From: Singulisphaera sp. GP187
GTDB lineage: Bacteria > Pseudomonadota > Gammaproteobacteria > Burkholderiales > Burkholderiaceae_C
Assembly (NCBI GenBank): GCA_943327965.2
Contig: CALPYQ020000010.1
Span: 1 to 13,890 of the forward strand
Direction of reading: 5' to 3'
Length of the DNA: 13,890 bases
Under the pieces are notes generated by a model. The model saw only the letters and a list, made by a program, of their open reading frames with translations. It had not been told where the DNA came from and made no database searches. This document shows positions 8,102 through 13,890 of the stretch, one piece after another. The first letter of the stretch is position 1; every line of letters starts with the position of its first letter. The translations under genes were made by a program, and so were the position numbers.

Positions 8102-8132
8102 ATCAGGGCATATGCACTTATGCTCGAGCCCT

Positions 8133-9422
8133 ATGTCTTTTAATGAACTGGGCTTAATGCCCGAGCTGCTCAGCACGCTCAAACCCAAAATCTACCCCGC
8201 GCCCACACCGGTACAAACCGAACTCATTCCTTCTGCATTGTCTGGTCAAGATGTTTGGGTCACAGCACCTACCGGTTCTGGCAAAACGCTGGCCTATGCA
8301 CTTCCCTTGATTCATCAACTGCTGCAAAGCCTGGCACAAAGCCCGCAACACAATGGTCATCCGACAAGATCGACCCATGGCAGAAATACAAAAGAAATTC
8401 AGTCCTTGGTTTTGGTCCCTACCCGTGAATTGGCCATCCAAGTCGGCCAATTGTTCATGAGCTTAACCGCCCAATGGGGCAATCTGTGCAAAATTACGGT
8501 TGTGTTTGGTGGCGTTTCAATCAATCCTCAAATGATGGGGCTTCGGGGCGGTGCTGACATTCTGATTGCCACCCCAGGCAGGCTCTTAGATCTCATTGAC
8601 CACAATGCGCTGCATCTGTCTAAAGTCAAAACCCTCGTTCTGGACGAAGCCGATAAGTTGTTAGAGCTGGGTTTTCAGGAAGAGTTAAACCACATCTTGG
8701 GCCTTCTGCCCCAACAAAGACAAAGTCTTTTTCTTTCAGCCACTCGACCCCAAAGCATTGAGGCATTGGCGCGAAGTTTGTTGCATTCACCGCATGAAAT
8801 TCAATTAAAAGGTGAAACGCCTCAACCTGCAGTGATTGAACAAAGGGCCATCTACACGGATACCGCCCAACGAACGCAACTCCTCAAACACCTGATCAAA
8901 GTTGAAAAACTTCAACAAGTTTTGGTCTTTGTGGCCACGCAGCACAGCAGTGAAATCGTGGCCGCCAAACTCAGGGTTTCAGGCATTGCCGCCGAACCCT
9001 TTCATGGCCAATTAAGTCAAGGTAAGCGCCAGCAAGTTTTGGCAGATTTCAAAGCACACCGCGTCAAAGTTGTATTGGCCACCGACTTGGCCTCTCGCGG
9101 CTTGGACATTGAAAAACTTCCAGCCGTGATCAACTTTGATCTACCCCGATCTGCGGTGGACTACACCCATCGAATTGGACGAACAGGTCGCGCTGGAGAA
9201 ACTGGCCTGGCCATTAGTTTTGTGTGTCCCGAGACGCTTCAGCATTGGACATTGATTGAAAAACGCCATGCCGTTAAATTGACGCAAGAATCCATTCCAG
9301 GATACGAGGCCACAACAGAAGCCCCACTGCCCATACAAGGCGCCGGTGGCATCAAGGGAAAGAGGCCTAGCAAAAAGGACAAACTAAGGCAATTGGCCGC
9401 TGCAAAATCTGCAAAGCCTTGA
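8133..9422 (+). CDS. DEAD-box ATP-dependent RNA helicase, RhlE-like
   Basis: ATP-dependent RNA helicase that remodels structured RNA (ribosome assembly, mRNA decay or cold adaptation in the family). From ATG 8133 the product is 429 residues with every core motif: Q motif around FNELGL and TPVQ (3-8 and 25-28), Walker A APTGSGKT 45-52, PTRELA 96-101, TPGR 147-150, DEAD 171-174, SAT 202-204, the ATDLASRGLDI segment 316-326, and HRIGRTGR 346-353. The short C-terminal tail (407-429) is lysine/arginine-rich, as in RhlE-type helicases. The linker at about 70-90 is slightly expanded and polar. Start: MSFNELGL at 8133 matches the family beginning and has GAG four bases upstream; an in-frame ATG at 8112 with AGGG three bases away would add seven residues. 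It lies 81 bases after the kinase gene and is convergent with the uppS-like gene. Confidence 0.94.
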   Translation: MSFNELGLMPELLSTLKPKIYPAPTPVQTELIPSALSGQDVWVTAPTGSGKTLAYALPLIHQLLQSLAQSPQHNGHPTRSTHGRNTKEIQSLVLVPTRELAIQVGQLFMSLTAQWGNLCKITVVFGGVSINPQMMGLRGGADILIATPGRLLDLIDHNALHLSKVKTLVLDEADKLLELGFQEELNHILGLLPQQRQSLFLSATRPQSIEALARSLLHSPHEIQLKGETPQPAVIEQRAIYTDTAQRTQLLKHLIKVEKLQQVLVFVATQHSSEIVAAKLRVSGIAAEPFHGQLSQGKRQQVLADFKAHRVKVVLATDLASRGLDIEKLPAVINFDLPRSAVDYTHRIGRTGRAGETGLAISFVCPETLQHWTLIEKRHAVKLTQESIPGYEATTEAPLPIQGAGGIKGKRPSKKDKLRQLAAAKSAKP

Positions 9423-9434
9423 CTTCAGCCAGGG

Positions 9435-10145
9435 CTAAAAGGGTGCGGCTGACCCAAAGCGCCTGTCTCGCTTAGAGAACCAATCCAAAGCTTCGTTGAA
9501 TTGTTTATTGGTGAAATCGGGCCACAGGGTGTCGATGAAAAAAAGCTCGGCATAGGCAGCCTGCCACAGCATGAAGTTGCTCACCCTTGATTCGCCGCCA
9601 GTGCGAATCAACAGATCCATTTCTGGTGCATCGCCGGTGGACAAATAAGGCACCAACGCTTCCTCGCTGATTGACTCGATGCTTGCATCAGGATTGGCTG
9701 CTTGCCAAGCTTTGGTGGCTTGAATCACGTCCCAACGGCCCCCATAATTGGCCGCCACCCTGAGGGTGATCTTGGTGTTGTGCTGGGTCTGTAATTCAGC
9801 TTTTCGAATGAGCGTCTGCAAATCTGGACTGAATTTAGATTTGTCCCCCACCACCACCAGCTTGACGCCGTTTTCTTCCATCTGATCAACTTCTTTTTGC
9901 AGATAGCTGGAAAACAAATTCATGAGCATCATGACTTCCTCTTCGGGACGTCGCCAATTCTCGGTGCTGAAAGCAAAAATAGTCAGATGCGCAATATTGG
10001 CTCTGGCACATGCCTCAACAATAGCGCGCACCCGTTTGGCGCCCGCAGCATGTCCCAGCGCTGCAGGCAATAAACGTTTTTTGGCCCAGCGCCGGTTGCC
10101 ATCCATGATGACACCCACGTGTTTTGGCAAAGTACTCAAAGTCAA
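9435..10145 (-). CDS. uppS: cis-Prenyltransferase, isoprenyl/undecaprenyl diphosphate synthase family
   Basis: Adds isopentenyl diphosphate in cis to an allylic diphosphate, the family making the undecaprenyl carrier for peptidoglycan. The 236-residue product has VIMDGNRRWAKK with catalytic D15, H32, FAFSTENWRRP 57-67, AANYGGRWD 131-139, and RTGGESRVSN 181-190 with R181, R187, S189 for diphosphate binding, plus E200 in AYAELFF. The first motif reads MDGNRRW where Escherichia coli UppS has MDGNGRW. The frame is closed just upstream by TGA at 10152-10154 and contains no ATG before the catalytic motif, so the start must be TTG at 10145 (others: TTG 10139 or 10130). No good ribosome site is visible. 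It is not beside frr, cdsA or dxr, the common uppS neighbours, so it may be a second, specialised cis-prenyltransferase; the symbol is therefore provisional. Confidence 0.9.
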   Translation of the reverse strand: MTLSTLPKHVGVIMDGNRRWAKKRLLPAALGHAAGAKRVRAIVEACARANIAHLTIFAFSTENWRRPEEEVMMLMNLFSSYLQKEVDQMEENGVKLVVVGDKSKFSPDLQTLIRKAELQTQHNTKITLRVAANYGGRWDVIQATKAWQAANPDASIESISEEALVPYLSTGDAPEMDLLIRTGGESRVSNFMLWQAAYAELFFIDTLWPDFTNKQFNEALDWFSKRDRRFGSAAPF

Positions 10146-10154
10146 ACTAGATCA

Positions 10155-10160
10155 CTTATA
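10155..10160 (-). promoter_or_regulatory. Possible -10 box just upstream of uppS-like gene
   Basis: On the minus strand TATAAG lies ten bases before the TTG start, preceded by a T-rich stretch. The expected -35 position has no good TTGACA match. If used, it would give an almost leaderless mRNA. The hns terminator upstream implies that this gene needs its own promoter. Confidence 0.25.
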
Positions 10161-10192
10161 AAAAAGACAACTCAATTCTACAGGCTTGAACC

Positions 10193-10221
10193 AAAATAAA
10201 AGGCCGCTGAGTGCGGCCTTT
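10193..10221 (-). terminator. Intrinsic terminator of the H-NS-family gene
   Basis: On the minus strand, AAAGGCCGC (complement of 10213-10221) pairs perfectly with GCGGCCTTT (complement of 10199-10207) around a five-base loop (complement of 10208-10212), and the stem runs into TTTTATTTT. This is a textbook rho-independent terminator about 25 bases after the hns stop codon, and it separates that gene from the uppS-like gene. Confidence 0.88.
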
Positions 10222-10222
10222 A

Positions 10223-10240
10223 TCAATTCAAATGAATTGA
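10223..10240. repeat. Perfect AT-rich dyad between hns stop and terminator
   Basis: TCAATTCA (10223-10230) and TGAATTGA (10233-10240) are exact 8-base inverted arms around AA. The dyad lies immediately between the hns stop (10246-10248) and the terminator hairpin, so the hns 3' end would carry two back-to-back hairpins. It could also be a protein-binding site. Confidence 0.5.
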
Positions 10241-10245
10241 ATGGA

Positions 10246-10554
10246 TCAAGCGATTAAATACTTAGCGCGGTCTTGACCTTCGATCCATTTGGGCGCTTTA
10301 CCGCGGCCAGTCCAAGATTGACCTGTTGCTGGATCACGATATTTAGGCGCTACTTTATTGCCAGAGGAAGACTTATTTGCGGATTTAGCAGCACCACGTC
10401 CAGAGGGGAAAACATCTTGAACAGTTAATCCAAATTCAGCGACCAATTCGCGAGCTTTAGAAATGGCTTCAGACAGCTCATGGGCGCGAGCCGTAGCGAT
10501 GGCTTGCTCTAATGCTTCACGTTGCAACAATAATTCTTTATATGAGTTAGTCAT
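10246..10554 (-). CDS. H-NS-family nucleoid-associated DNA-binding protein
   Basis: A 102-residue short H-NS homologue of the Burkholderiales (BpH3-like) type, which binds AT-rich DNA and silences genes, including acquired ones. Residues 1-48 are a helical, coiled-coil-like oligomerisation region (SYKELLLQREALEQAIATAR and following). Residues 49-70 are a flexible Gly/Ser/Lys-rich linker. Residues 71-91 hold the C-terminal DNA-binding domain, KYRDPATGQSWTGRGKAPKW, with the TGRGKAPKW core corresponding to the H-NS AT-hook-like loop (TWTGQGRTP in E. coli). AAGGGA five bases before the ATG is a good ribosome site. It is transcribed alone from the AT-rich upstream gap and ends at a strong terminator. 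H-NS genes are often autoregulated and the AT-rich leader fits that, but this is inference. Confidence 0.95.
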   Translation of the reverse strand: MTNSYKELLLQREALEQAIATARAHELSEAISKARELVAEFGLTVQDVFPSGRGAAKSANKSSSGNKVAPKYRDPATGQSWTGRGKAPKWIEGQDRAKYLIA

Positions 10555-10666
10555 AATTTCCCTTGAAAAGATAATAGGCTGATAAATATTACATGATTCC
10601 GAAGAATCGATTTATTTTAGCCATATTAAGCTTCAATATATTTATTAATTTTATAATATACGGAAA
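10555..10666 (-). promoter_or_regulatory. AT-rich promoter/leader region of the H-NS-family gene
   Basis: These 112 bases are far more AT-rich than their surroundings. On the minus strand they contain -10-like sequences (TATTAT near 10650, TAAAAT near 10615) without a strong -35. They also hold GATTC-TTCG-GAATC (10595-10608), a 5-bp stem closed by C-G over a UUCG loop, an unusually stable RNA tetraloop, about 40 bases before the start codon. The region must end the upstream membrane-protein transcript and start hns. AT-richness is what H-NS proteins bind, so autoregulation is plausible. Confidence 0.4.
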
Positions 10667-11956
10667 TTAATTATCATATTTGGCTATTACCTTATCAATT
10701 CTTCGGCCTTCAAGTGAATTAACTTCAAAATGCCAACCCTCACGCAACAAAATGTCACCTACTTTGGGTAAATAACCCAGTTCAGCCAATATAAATCCGC
10801 CCAAAGTGTTGAATATGCCTCTTTCCTCACCTGGAATATCTTTAATCTCGAGTCTTGATTTCAATTCATTGATGGGCATTAAGCCATCTAACAGCCATGT
10901 GCCATCGGCTTGCAGCGTGGCCCAGGCGTCGGCAATGGTAGAGGGTTGCAATTCACCTGTAATGGCCTCCAGTAAATCTCTGGGGGTCAATAAACCTTGA
11001 ACGACGCCATATTCATCCACGACAAACACCATTCGGCCAGATTTATCCCGTAATTGCTCTAACAAAGACATGCCACTCAATGTTTCAGGAACAAATGTCG
11101 CGGGTGTTGCATATTCTTCAACGGCCATTTGATCGGTCAATGGCAATGAAACTAATTTGGCCACATTGACGACGCCAATGACATCGTCCAAATTGCCACG
11201 GCAAACGGGGTACCAAGAATGTCCCTGAGCACCATTTTCTTGACCCACCTGAGATAAACACTCAGCCGGCGTCATCGAAGCTTCAAACCAACGAATATCG
11301 ACTCGTGGCACCATCAAAGAAGTTAATGGTCGATCGTCCAAATGAAATACATTCCTGACCATTTGATGCTCATGCGCTTCAATCAGGCCGGCATCGACCC
11401 CTTCTTCTAGGCTGGCGGTAATTTCTTCCTCCGTTACAGCACGGTTACCTGTTGTGTCGATGCGAAGAAGCTTTAAAACCGCGTGCGTGGTCATGGAGAG
11501 CAGCCCGACAAAAGGCTTGGCCGCACCTGCCAACCAGGCCATGGGTCTTGAAACCCACCTGGCCACCAATTCTGGGTACAACTGACCAATTCGCTTGGGC
11601 ACCAATTCACCAAAAATAATGGTGGTAAACGTAATCACGGTGACGACGAATGCGGTTGCAGAGAAGGCAGATGCAGATTCAGAAAGACCAAAACTCATTA
11701 GCCAAGCGGCAACATCGCCACTGAAGGCGGCTTCGCCCACAATGCCGTTCAAAACGCCGATAGAGGTGATACCCACCTGCACGGTGGACAAGAACTGTGT
11801 GGGGTTTTGCAGCAATTTGAGCGCCATGGCGGCACCCTTATCGCCAGCTTCCTCCATGGCAGCAAGCCTTGCTTTTCGGCTGGCCGCTAAGGCCAATTCA
11901 GACATGGCAAAGATGCCGTTAATGAGCGTTAAGACCGCAATTAATAAAAAATCCAT
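10667..11956 (-). CDS. CNNM/CorC-family membrane protein (DUF21, CBS pair, CorC/HlyC domain)
   Basis: A 429-residue inner-membrane protein of the family often called hemolysin or CorC, linked to Mg2+/Co2+ export and homologous to eukaryotic CNNM proteins. Domain order is intact. The DUF21 domain has four hydrophobic segments at about 1-24, 56-78, 96-117 and 137-163, with GELVPKRIG at 116-124. Then come a helical linker (TEEEITASLEEGVDAG), two CBS motifs at about 213-335 (MVPRVDIRWF; FVVDEYGVVQGLLTPRDLLEAI), which bind adenine nucleotides in relatives, and a C-terminal CorC/HlyC domain 350-425. ATG 11956 (MDFLLIAVL) is the natural start; an upstream in-frame TTG at 12037 would add a non-hydrophobic leader. 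The gene is divergent from apaH and upstream of hns. The transported ion cannot be read from sequence. Confidence 0.93.
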   Translation of the reverse strand: MDFLLIAVLTLINGIFAMSELALAASRKARLAAMEEAGDKGAAMALKLLQNPTQFLSTVQVGITSIGVLNGIVGEAAFSGDVAAWLMSFGLSESASAFSATAFVVTVITFTTIIFGELVPKRIGQLYPELVARWVSRPMAWLAGAAKPFVGLLSMTTHAVLKLLRIDTTGNRAVTEEEITASLEEGVDAGLIEAHEHQMVRNVFHLDDRPLTSLMVPRVDIRWFEASMTPAECLSQVGQENGAQGHSWYPVCRGNLDDVIGVVNVAKLVSLPLTDQMAVEEYATPATFVPETLSGMSLLEQLRDKSGRMVFVVDEYGVVQGLLTPRDLLEAITGELQPSTIADAWATLQADGTWLLDGLMPINELKSRLEIKDIPGEERGIFNTLGGFILAELGYLPKVGDILLREGWHFEVNSLEGRRIDKVIAKYDN

Positions 11957-12065
11957 CCCTGCATTGTGCCAAGTCCAGCGATGAGCGCAAAGAGCCCCAA
12001 ACCGTCTAAGGGAAAAAGTGTGCAAATGCACCGACAATGTGGCTTTTCAGACGAAGCAACAAAAC

Positions 12066-12896
12066 ATGGCTATTTATTGGATTGGCGACATTCAGGGTTG
12101 TGATGCCCCGTTGGGTCAATTCATCGATCAAGTTGGTTTTTCAGCCAGTCGAGACCGTTTGTATGTTTTAGGCGACTTGGTCAATCGGGGTCCGGCTTCC
12201 CTTCAGGTCTTGCGTCGCCTGCAAAATTTGGGAAATAGCGTTCAGTGTGTTCTTGGCAATCACGATATGCATTTACTGGCACTCAACGCCGGCGCTAAAA
12301 AACCTAGCAAAACAGACACGCTCAACGACGTATTGATGGCCGATGACAAAGAGGCTTTGTTACATTGGTTGCGACACCAAGCCATGGCCATTTATCAAGA
12401 GGATGTGTTGATGGTGCATGCAGGTGTTCTACCGCAGTGGACCTTGGAAGAAACACTCGGCCTTGCCCATGAGCTTGAAGAAATTCTGCGCGGCCCCGAT
12501 GTGAACGATTTTTTGATGCAAATGTATGGCAACGAGCCATCCCAATGGCATCGTCAGTTAACCGGCATATCACGTTGGCGTTGCGCTTTGAATGCATTCA
12601 CACGCATTCGATTTTGCACGCCATCGGGTCAAATGGAATTTGAAACCAAAGAGGGTAAAGCCAAAGCACCTGAAGGTTATCTGCCATGGTTTGAAGTGCC
12701 GCATCGAAAAACAGCGCAGACCACCATCGCATTTGGACATTGGTCAACCTTAGGCGCTGTTCAAAGGTCAGATGTTTGGGCACTGGACACCGGTTGCGTT
12801 TGGGGCGGTTGCCTGACTGGCATTCAAAGAAATCTGCCTTCAGATGAGCCCGTTCGAATTGAAGTCAAATGCCCAAGCTACCAAAAACCTTTTTGA
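12066..12896 (+). CDS. apaH: Symmetrical bis(5'-nucleosyl)-tetraphosphatase (Ap4A hydrolase)
   Basis: Cleaves Ap4A into two ADP and can remove Np4 caps from RNA in relatives, so it affects alarmone levels and RNA 5' ends. The 276-residue length matches the ~280 of E. coli ApaH. The calcineurin-like metallophosphatase motifs are all present: GDIQGC 7-12, GDLVNRGP 36-43, GNHD 64-67, VHAG 117-120, FGHWS 223-227, and DTGCVWGG 241-248. The start is ATG 12066 (MAIYWIGDIQGC); an in-frame ATG at 12018 would add 16 polar residues not expected in the family. The ribosome site is weak. There is no apaG, ksgA or pdxA next to it, unlike the enterobacterial arrangement. It is followed 30 bases later by a Nudix hydrolase, so the two may be co-transcribed. 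Confidence 0.96.
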   Translation: MAIYWIGDIQGCDAPLGQFIDQVGFSASRDRLYVLGDLVNRGPASLQVLRRLQNLGNSVQCVLGNHDMHLLALNAGAKKPSKTDTLNDVLMADDKEALLHWLRHQAMAIYQEDVLMVHAGVLPQWTLEETLGLAHELEEILRGPDVNDFLMQMYGNEPSQWHRQLTGISRWRCALNAFTRIRFCTPSGQMEFETKEGKAKAPEGYLPWFEVPHRKTAQTTIAFGHWSTLGAVQRSDVWALDTGCVWGGCLTGIQRNLPSDEPVRIEVKCPSYQKPF

Positions 12897-12926
12897 GCAA
12901 TCTGCAAACAACTCGAACTTAAAGCT

Positions 12927-13646
12927 ATGAAAAACAGTTTGGGATTTGACCCTCGAGAAGTGCCTTGGACGCTTCAATCTGAACACTGGCCCGCCATAAA
13001 AGCTCAGGACTTGTTGGCGGATCGACTGCGCTGGGTTTTTCAAAATCCCCCCGTTTGGAAGCCTGAGTTAAAGCGAGAACCACAGCTGGGTGTGAAAGCA
13101 CCCGCCGCCGCAGCTGTTCTGATCCCTATTGTTTTGCGAGGCACTGAAGGGCAAACGCCGCATGTGCTCCTCACTCAACGAACGCAACATCTCTCTTCCC
13201 ATGCCGGACAAATTGCTTTTCCAGGCGGCAAAGTCGATGCGGAAGACCCCTCTGTAGAACATGCAGCATTAAGGGAAGCGCAAGAAGAAGTAGGGCTTTC
13301 GCCTGAATTTGTTCAAATCATTGGCACGCTGCCCAGTTACATCACAGGAACAGCCTTTCACATCACACCTGTTGTTGGCTTGGTTTCCCCCGAAATCATC
13401 ATCACGCCCAACCCCCATGAAGTGGACGATGTGTTTGAAGTGCCCCTGGCCTTTTTAATGAATCCAGCAAATCACCGACACCATGAATTTGAACGAGACG
13501 GTGTGTCACGGCATTGGTATTCAATGCCCTACCAAGAAACTCATCCCAGCCATTCGGGCTTGCTTAAAGAACGCTTCATCTGGGGTGCAACTGCAGGCAT
13601 GATTCGTAACTTCTACCGTTTCTTATTGGCCGCAAATTCTTTATGA
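12927..13646 (+). CDS. Nudix hydrolase, probable CoA pyrophosphatase (NudL-like)
   Basis: A 239-residue Nudix enzyme that probably hydrolyses CoA or its derivatives to 3'-phosphoadenosine 5'-phosphate and 4'-phosphopantetheine. The CoA-specific signature upstream of the Nudix box is clear: LLTQRTQHLSSHAGQIAFPG at 81-100. The Nudix box follows with GGKVDAEDPSVEHAALREA (100-118) and REAQEEVGL (116-124), whose glutamates bind Mg2+. About 60 residues precede the core, a little longer than in NudL, and carry no recognised domain. The start is ATG 12927; no strong Shine-Dalgarno is visible. It sits 30 bases after apaH and 7 bases before the next gene, so apaH, this gene and the CobD/CbiB-like gene look like one unit. 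Confidence 0.93.
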   Translation: MKNSLGFDPREVPWTLQSEHWPAIKAQDLLADRLRWVFQNPPVWKPELKREPQLGVKAPAAAAVLIPIVLRGTEGQTPHVLLTQRTQHLSSHAGQIAFPGGKVDAEDPSVEHAALREAQEEVGLSPEFVQIIGTLPSYITGTAFHITPVVGLVSPEIIITPNPHEVDDVFEVPLAFLMNPANHRHHEFERDGVSRHWYSMPYQETHPSHSGLLKERFIWGATAGMIRNFYRFLLAANSL

Positions 13647-13653
13647 TGTTGGC

Positions 13654-13890
13654 ATGAGCTTCTTCTCGATTTTTTTAGCCCTGATCATTGAGCAAGCTCG
13701 GCCGATGAGCCCAACCCACTTCTTGCATCAGTGGTTGCGGCGATGGGCCGATTGGGTTGCTTCGCACGTCGATGGCGGCAGCCCCTCGCAAGCATGGTTA
13801 GCATGGGGTTTGCTTGTCGGCGTTCCCGCAGGCCTGGCAGTGCTCATTCATTGGATCTTGGCATACACACTGGGCTGGCTTTTTGCCGTC
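13654..13890 (+). CDS. CobD/CbiB-like membrane protein, N-terminal part; 3' end outside window
   Basis: An open frame from ATG 13654 to the window end, 79 residues with no stop. It begins MSFFSIFLALIIEQARPMSP, a hydrophobic helix ending in EQARP, continues with an amphipathic W/H/R-rich stretch, and has a second hydrophobic segment at about 52-79 (from WGLLVGVPAG). From memory, this matches the start of proteins named CobD/CbiB family (adenosylcobinamide-phosphate synthase-like, distantly AmpE-like) that often sit beside a CoA-type Nudix gene in Burkholderiales. Whether it acts in cobalamin synthesis cannot be told from this fragment, and many such orphan copies occur without other cob genes. 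It starts seven bases after the Nudix stop with no clear ribosome site, suggesting translational coupling. Confidence 0.65.
   Translation, partial: MSFFSIFLALIIEQARPMSPTHFLHQWLRRWADWVASHVDGGSPSQAWLAWGLLVGVPAGLAVLIHWILAYTLGWLFAV

Noticed and set aside
9425..9452. TCAGCC / GGCTGA inverted repeat over the end of the uppS-like gene
   Set aside because: Only six pairs with a 16-base loop and no T-run; probably chance, although a bidirectional terminator would be expected between these convergent genes.
11957..12037. N-terminal extension of the CorC-like protein from TTG 12037
   Set aside because: The added 27 residues are not hydrophobic and run through the divergent apaH control region; ATG 11956 begins the expected first membrane helix.
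1..13890. Search for mobile elements, CRISPR arrays, tRNA/rRNA genes, toxin-antitoxin or phage-defence modules
   Set aside because: No transposase, integrase, spaced repeat array, tRNA-like cloverleaf or defence domain was recognised. The NYN protein alone is not enough to call a toxin-antitoxin or defence system.

Overview
The window reads as ordinary chromosomal DNA from a betaproteobacterium, most likely order Burkholderiales, family Comamonadaceae (a Limnohabitans/Rhodoferax-like organism would fit). The basis is family-level resemblance: RF2, M1 aminopeptidase N, class I FBPase, a PfkB-type adenosine kinase, a short BpH3-type H-NS protein, ApaH, and a CoA-type Nudix hydrolase followed by a CobD/CbiB-like protein. 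The taxon is inferred from remembered protein sequences, not from a search. I see no insertion sequence, integrase, phage gene, CRISPR array, tRNA or rRNA. Coding density is very high; the largest gap between genes is about 150 bases (6897-7046), so no stretch over 300 bases lacks a gene.

Layout. (1) 1-4212, plus strand: the 3' part of prfB, then pepN, then fbp only 12 bases behind pepN, which makes pepN-fbp a probable transcription unit. (2) 4316-4687, plus: a small secreted protein built from two copies of a 40-residue Cys/His module. (3) 4754-6896, minus: an NYN-domain (PIN-like nuclease fold) protein followed about 22 bases later by a class III (CaiB/BaiF) CoA-transferase, probably co-transcribed. 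(4) 6897-7046: a divergent intergenic region with several short repeats. (5) 7047-9422, plus: an adenosine-kinase-like PfkB sugar/nucleoside kinase, then a RhlE-like DEAD-box RNA helicase. (6) 9435-11956, minus: a CNNM/CorC-type membrane protein with CBS domains, then an H-NS-family nucleoid protein in AT-rich surroundings with a clear intrinsic terminator, then a cis-prenyltransferase (UppS family) that begins with TTG. (7) 12066-13890, plus: apaH, a CoA-pyrophosphatase-type Nudix hydrolase, and the start of a CobD/CbiB-like membrane protein cut by the window end.

Functionally this is mostly housekeeping: translation termination, peptide turnover, gluconeogenesis, nucleotide salvage and clean-up (adenosine kinase, Ap4A hydrolase, CoA pyrophosphatase), RNA remodelling, lipid-carrier synthesis and nucleoid structure. 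I found no convincing multi-gene undescribed system. The points most worth a second look are the two-module secreted Cys protein, the isolated and slightly atypical UppS homologue with its start-codon puzzle, the NYN protein paired with a CoA-transferase, and the structured non-coding segments around hns and in the 6897-7046 gap.
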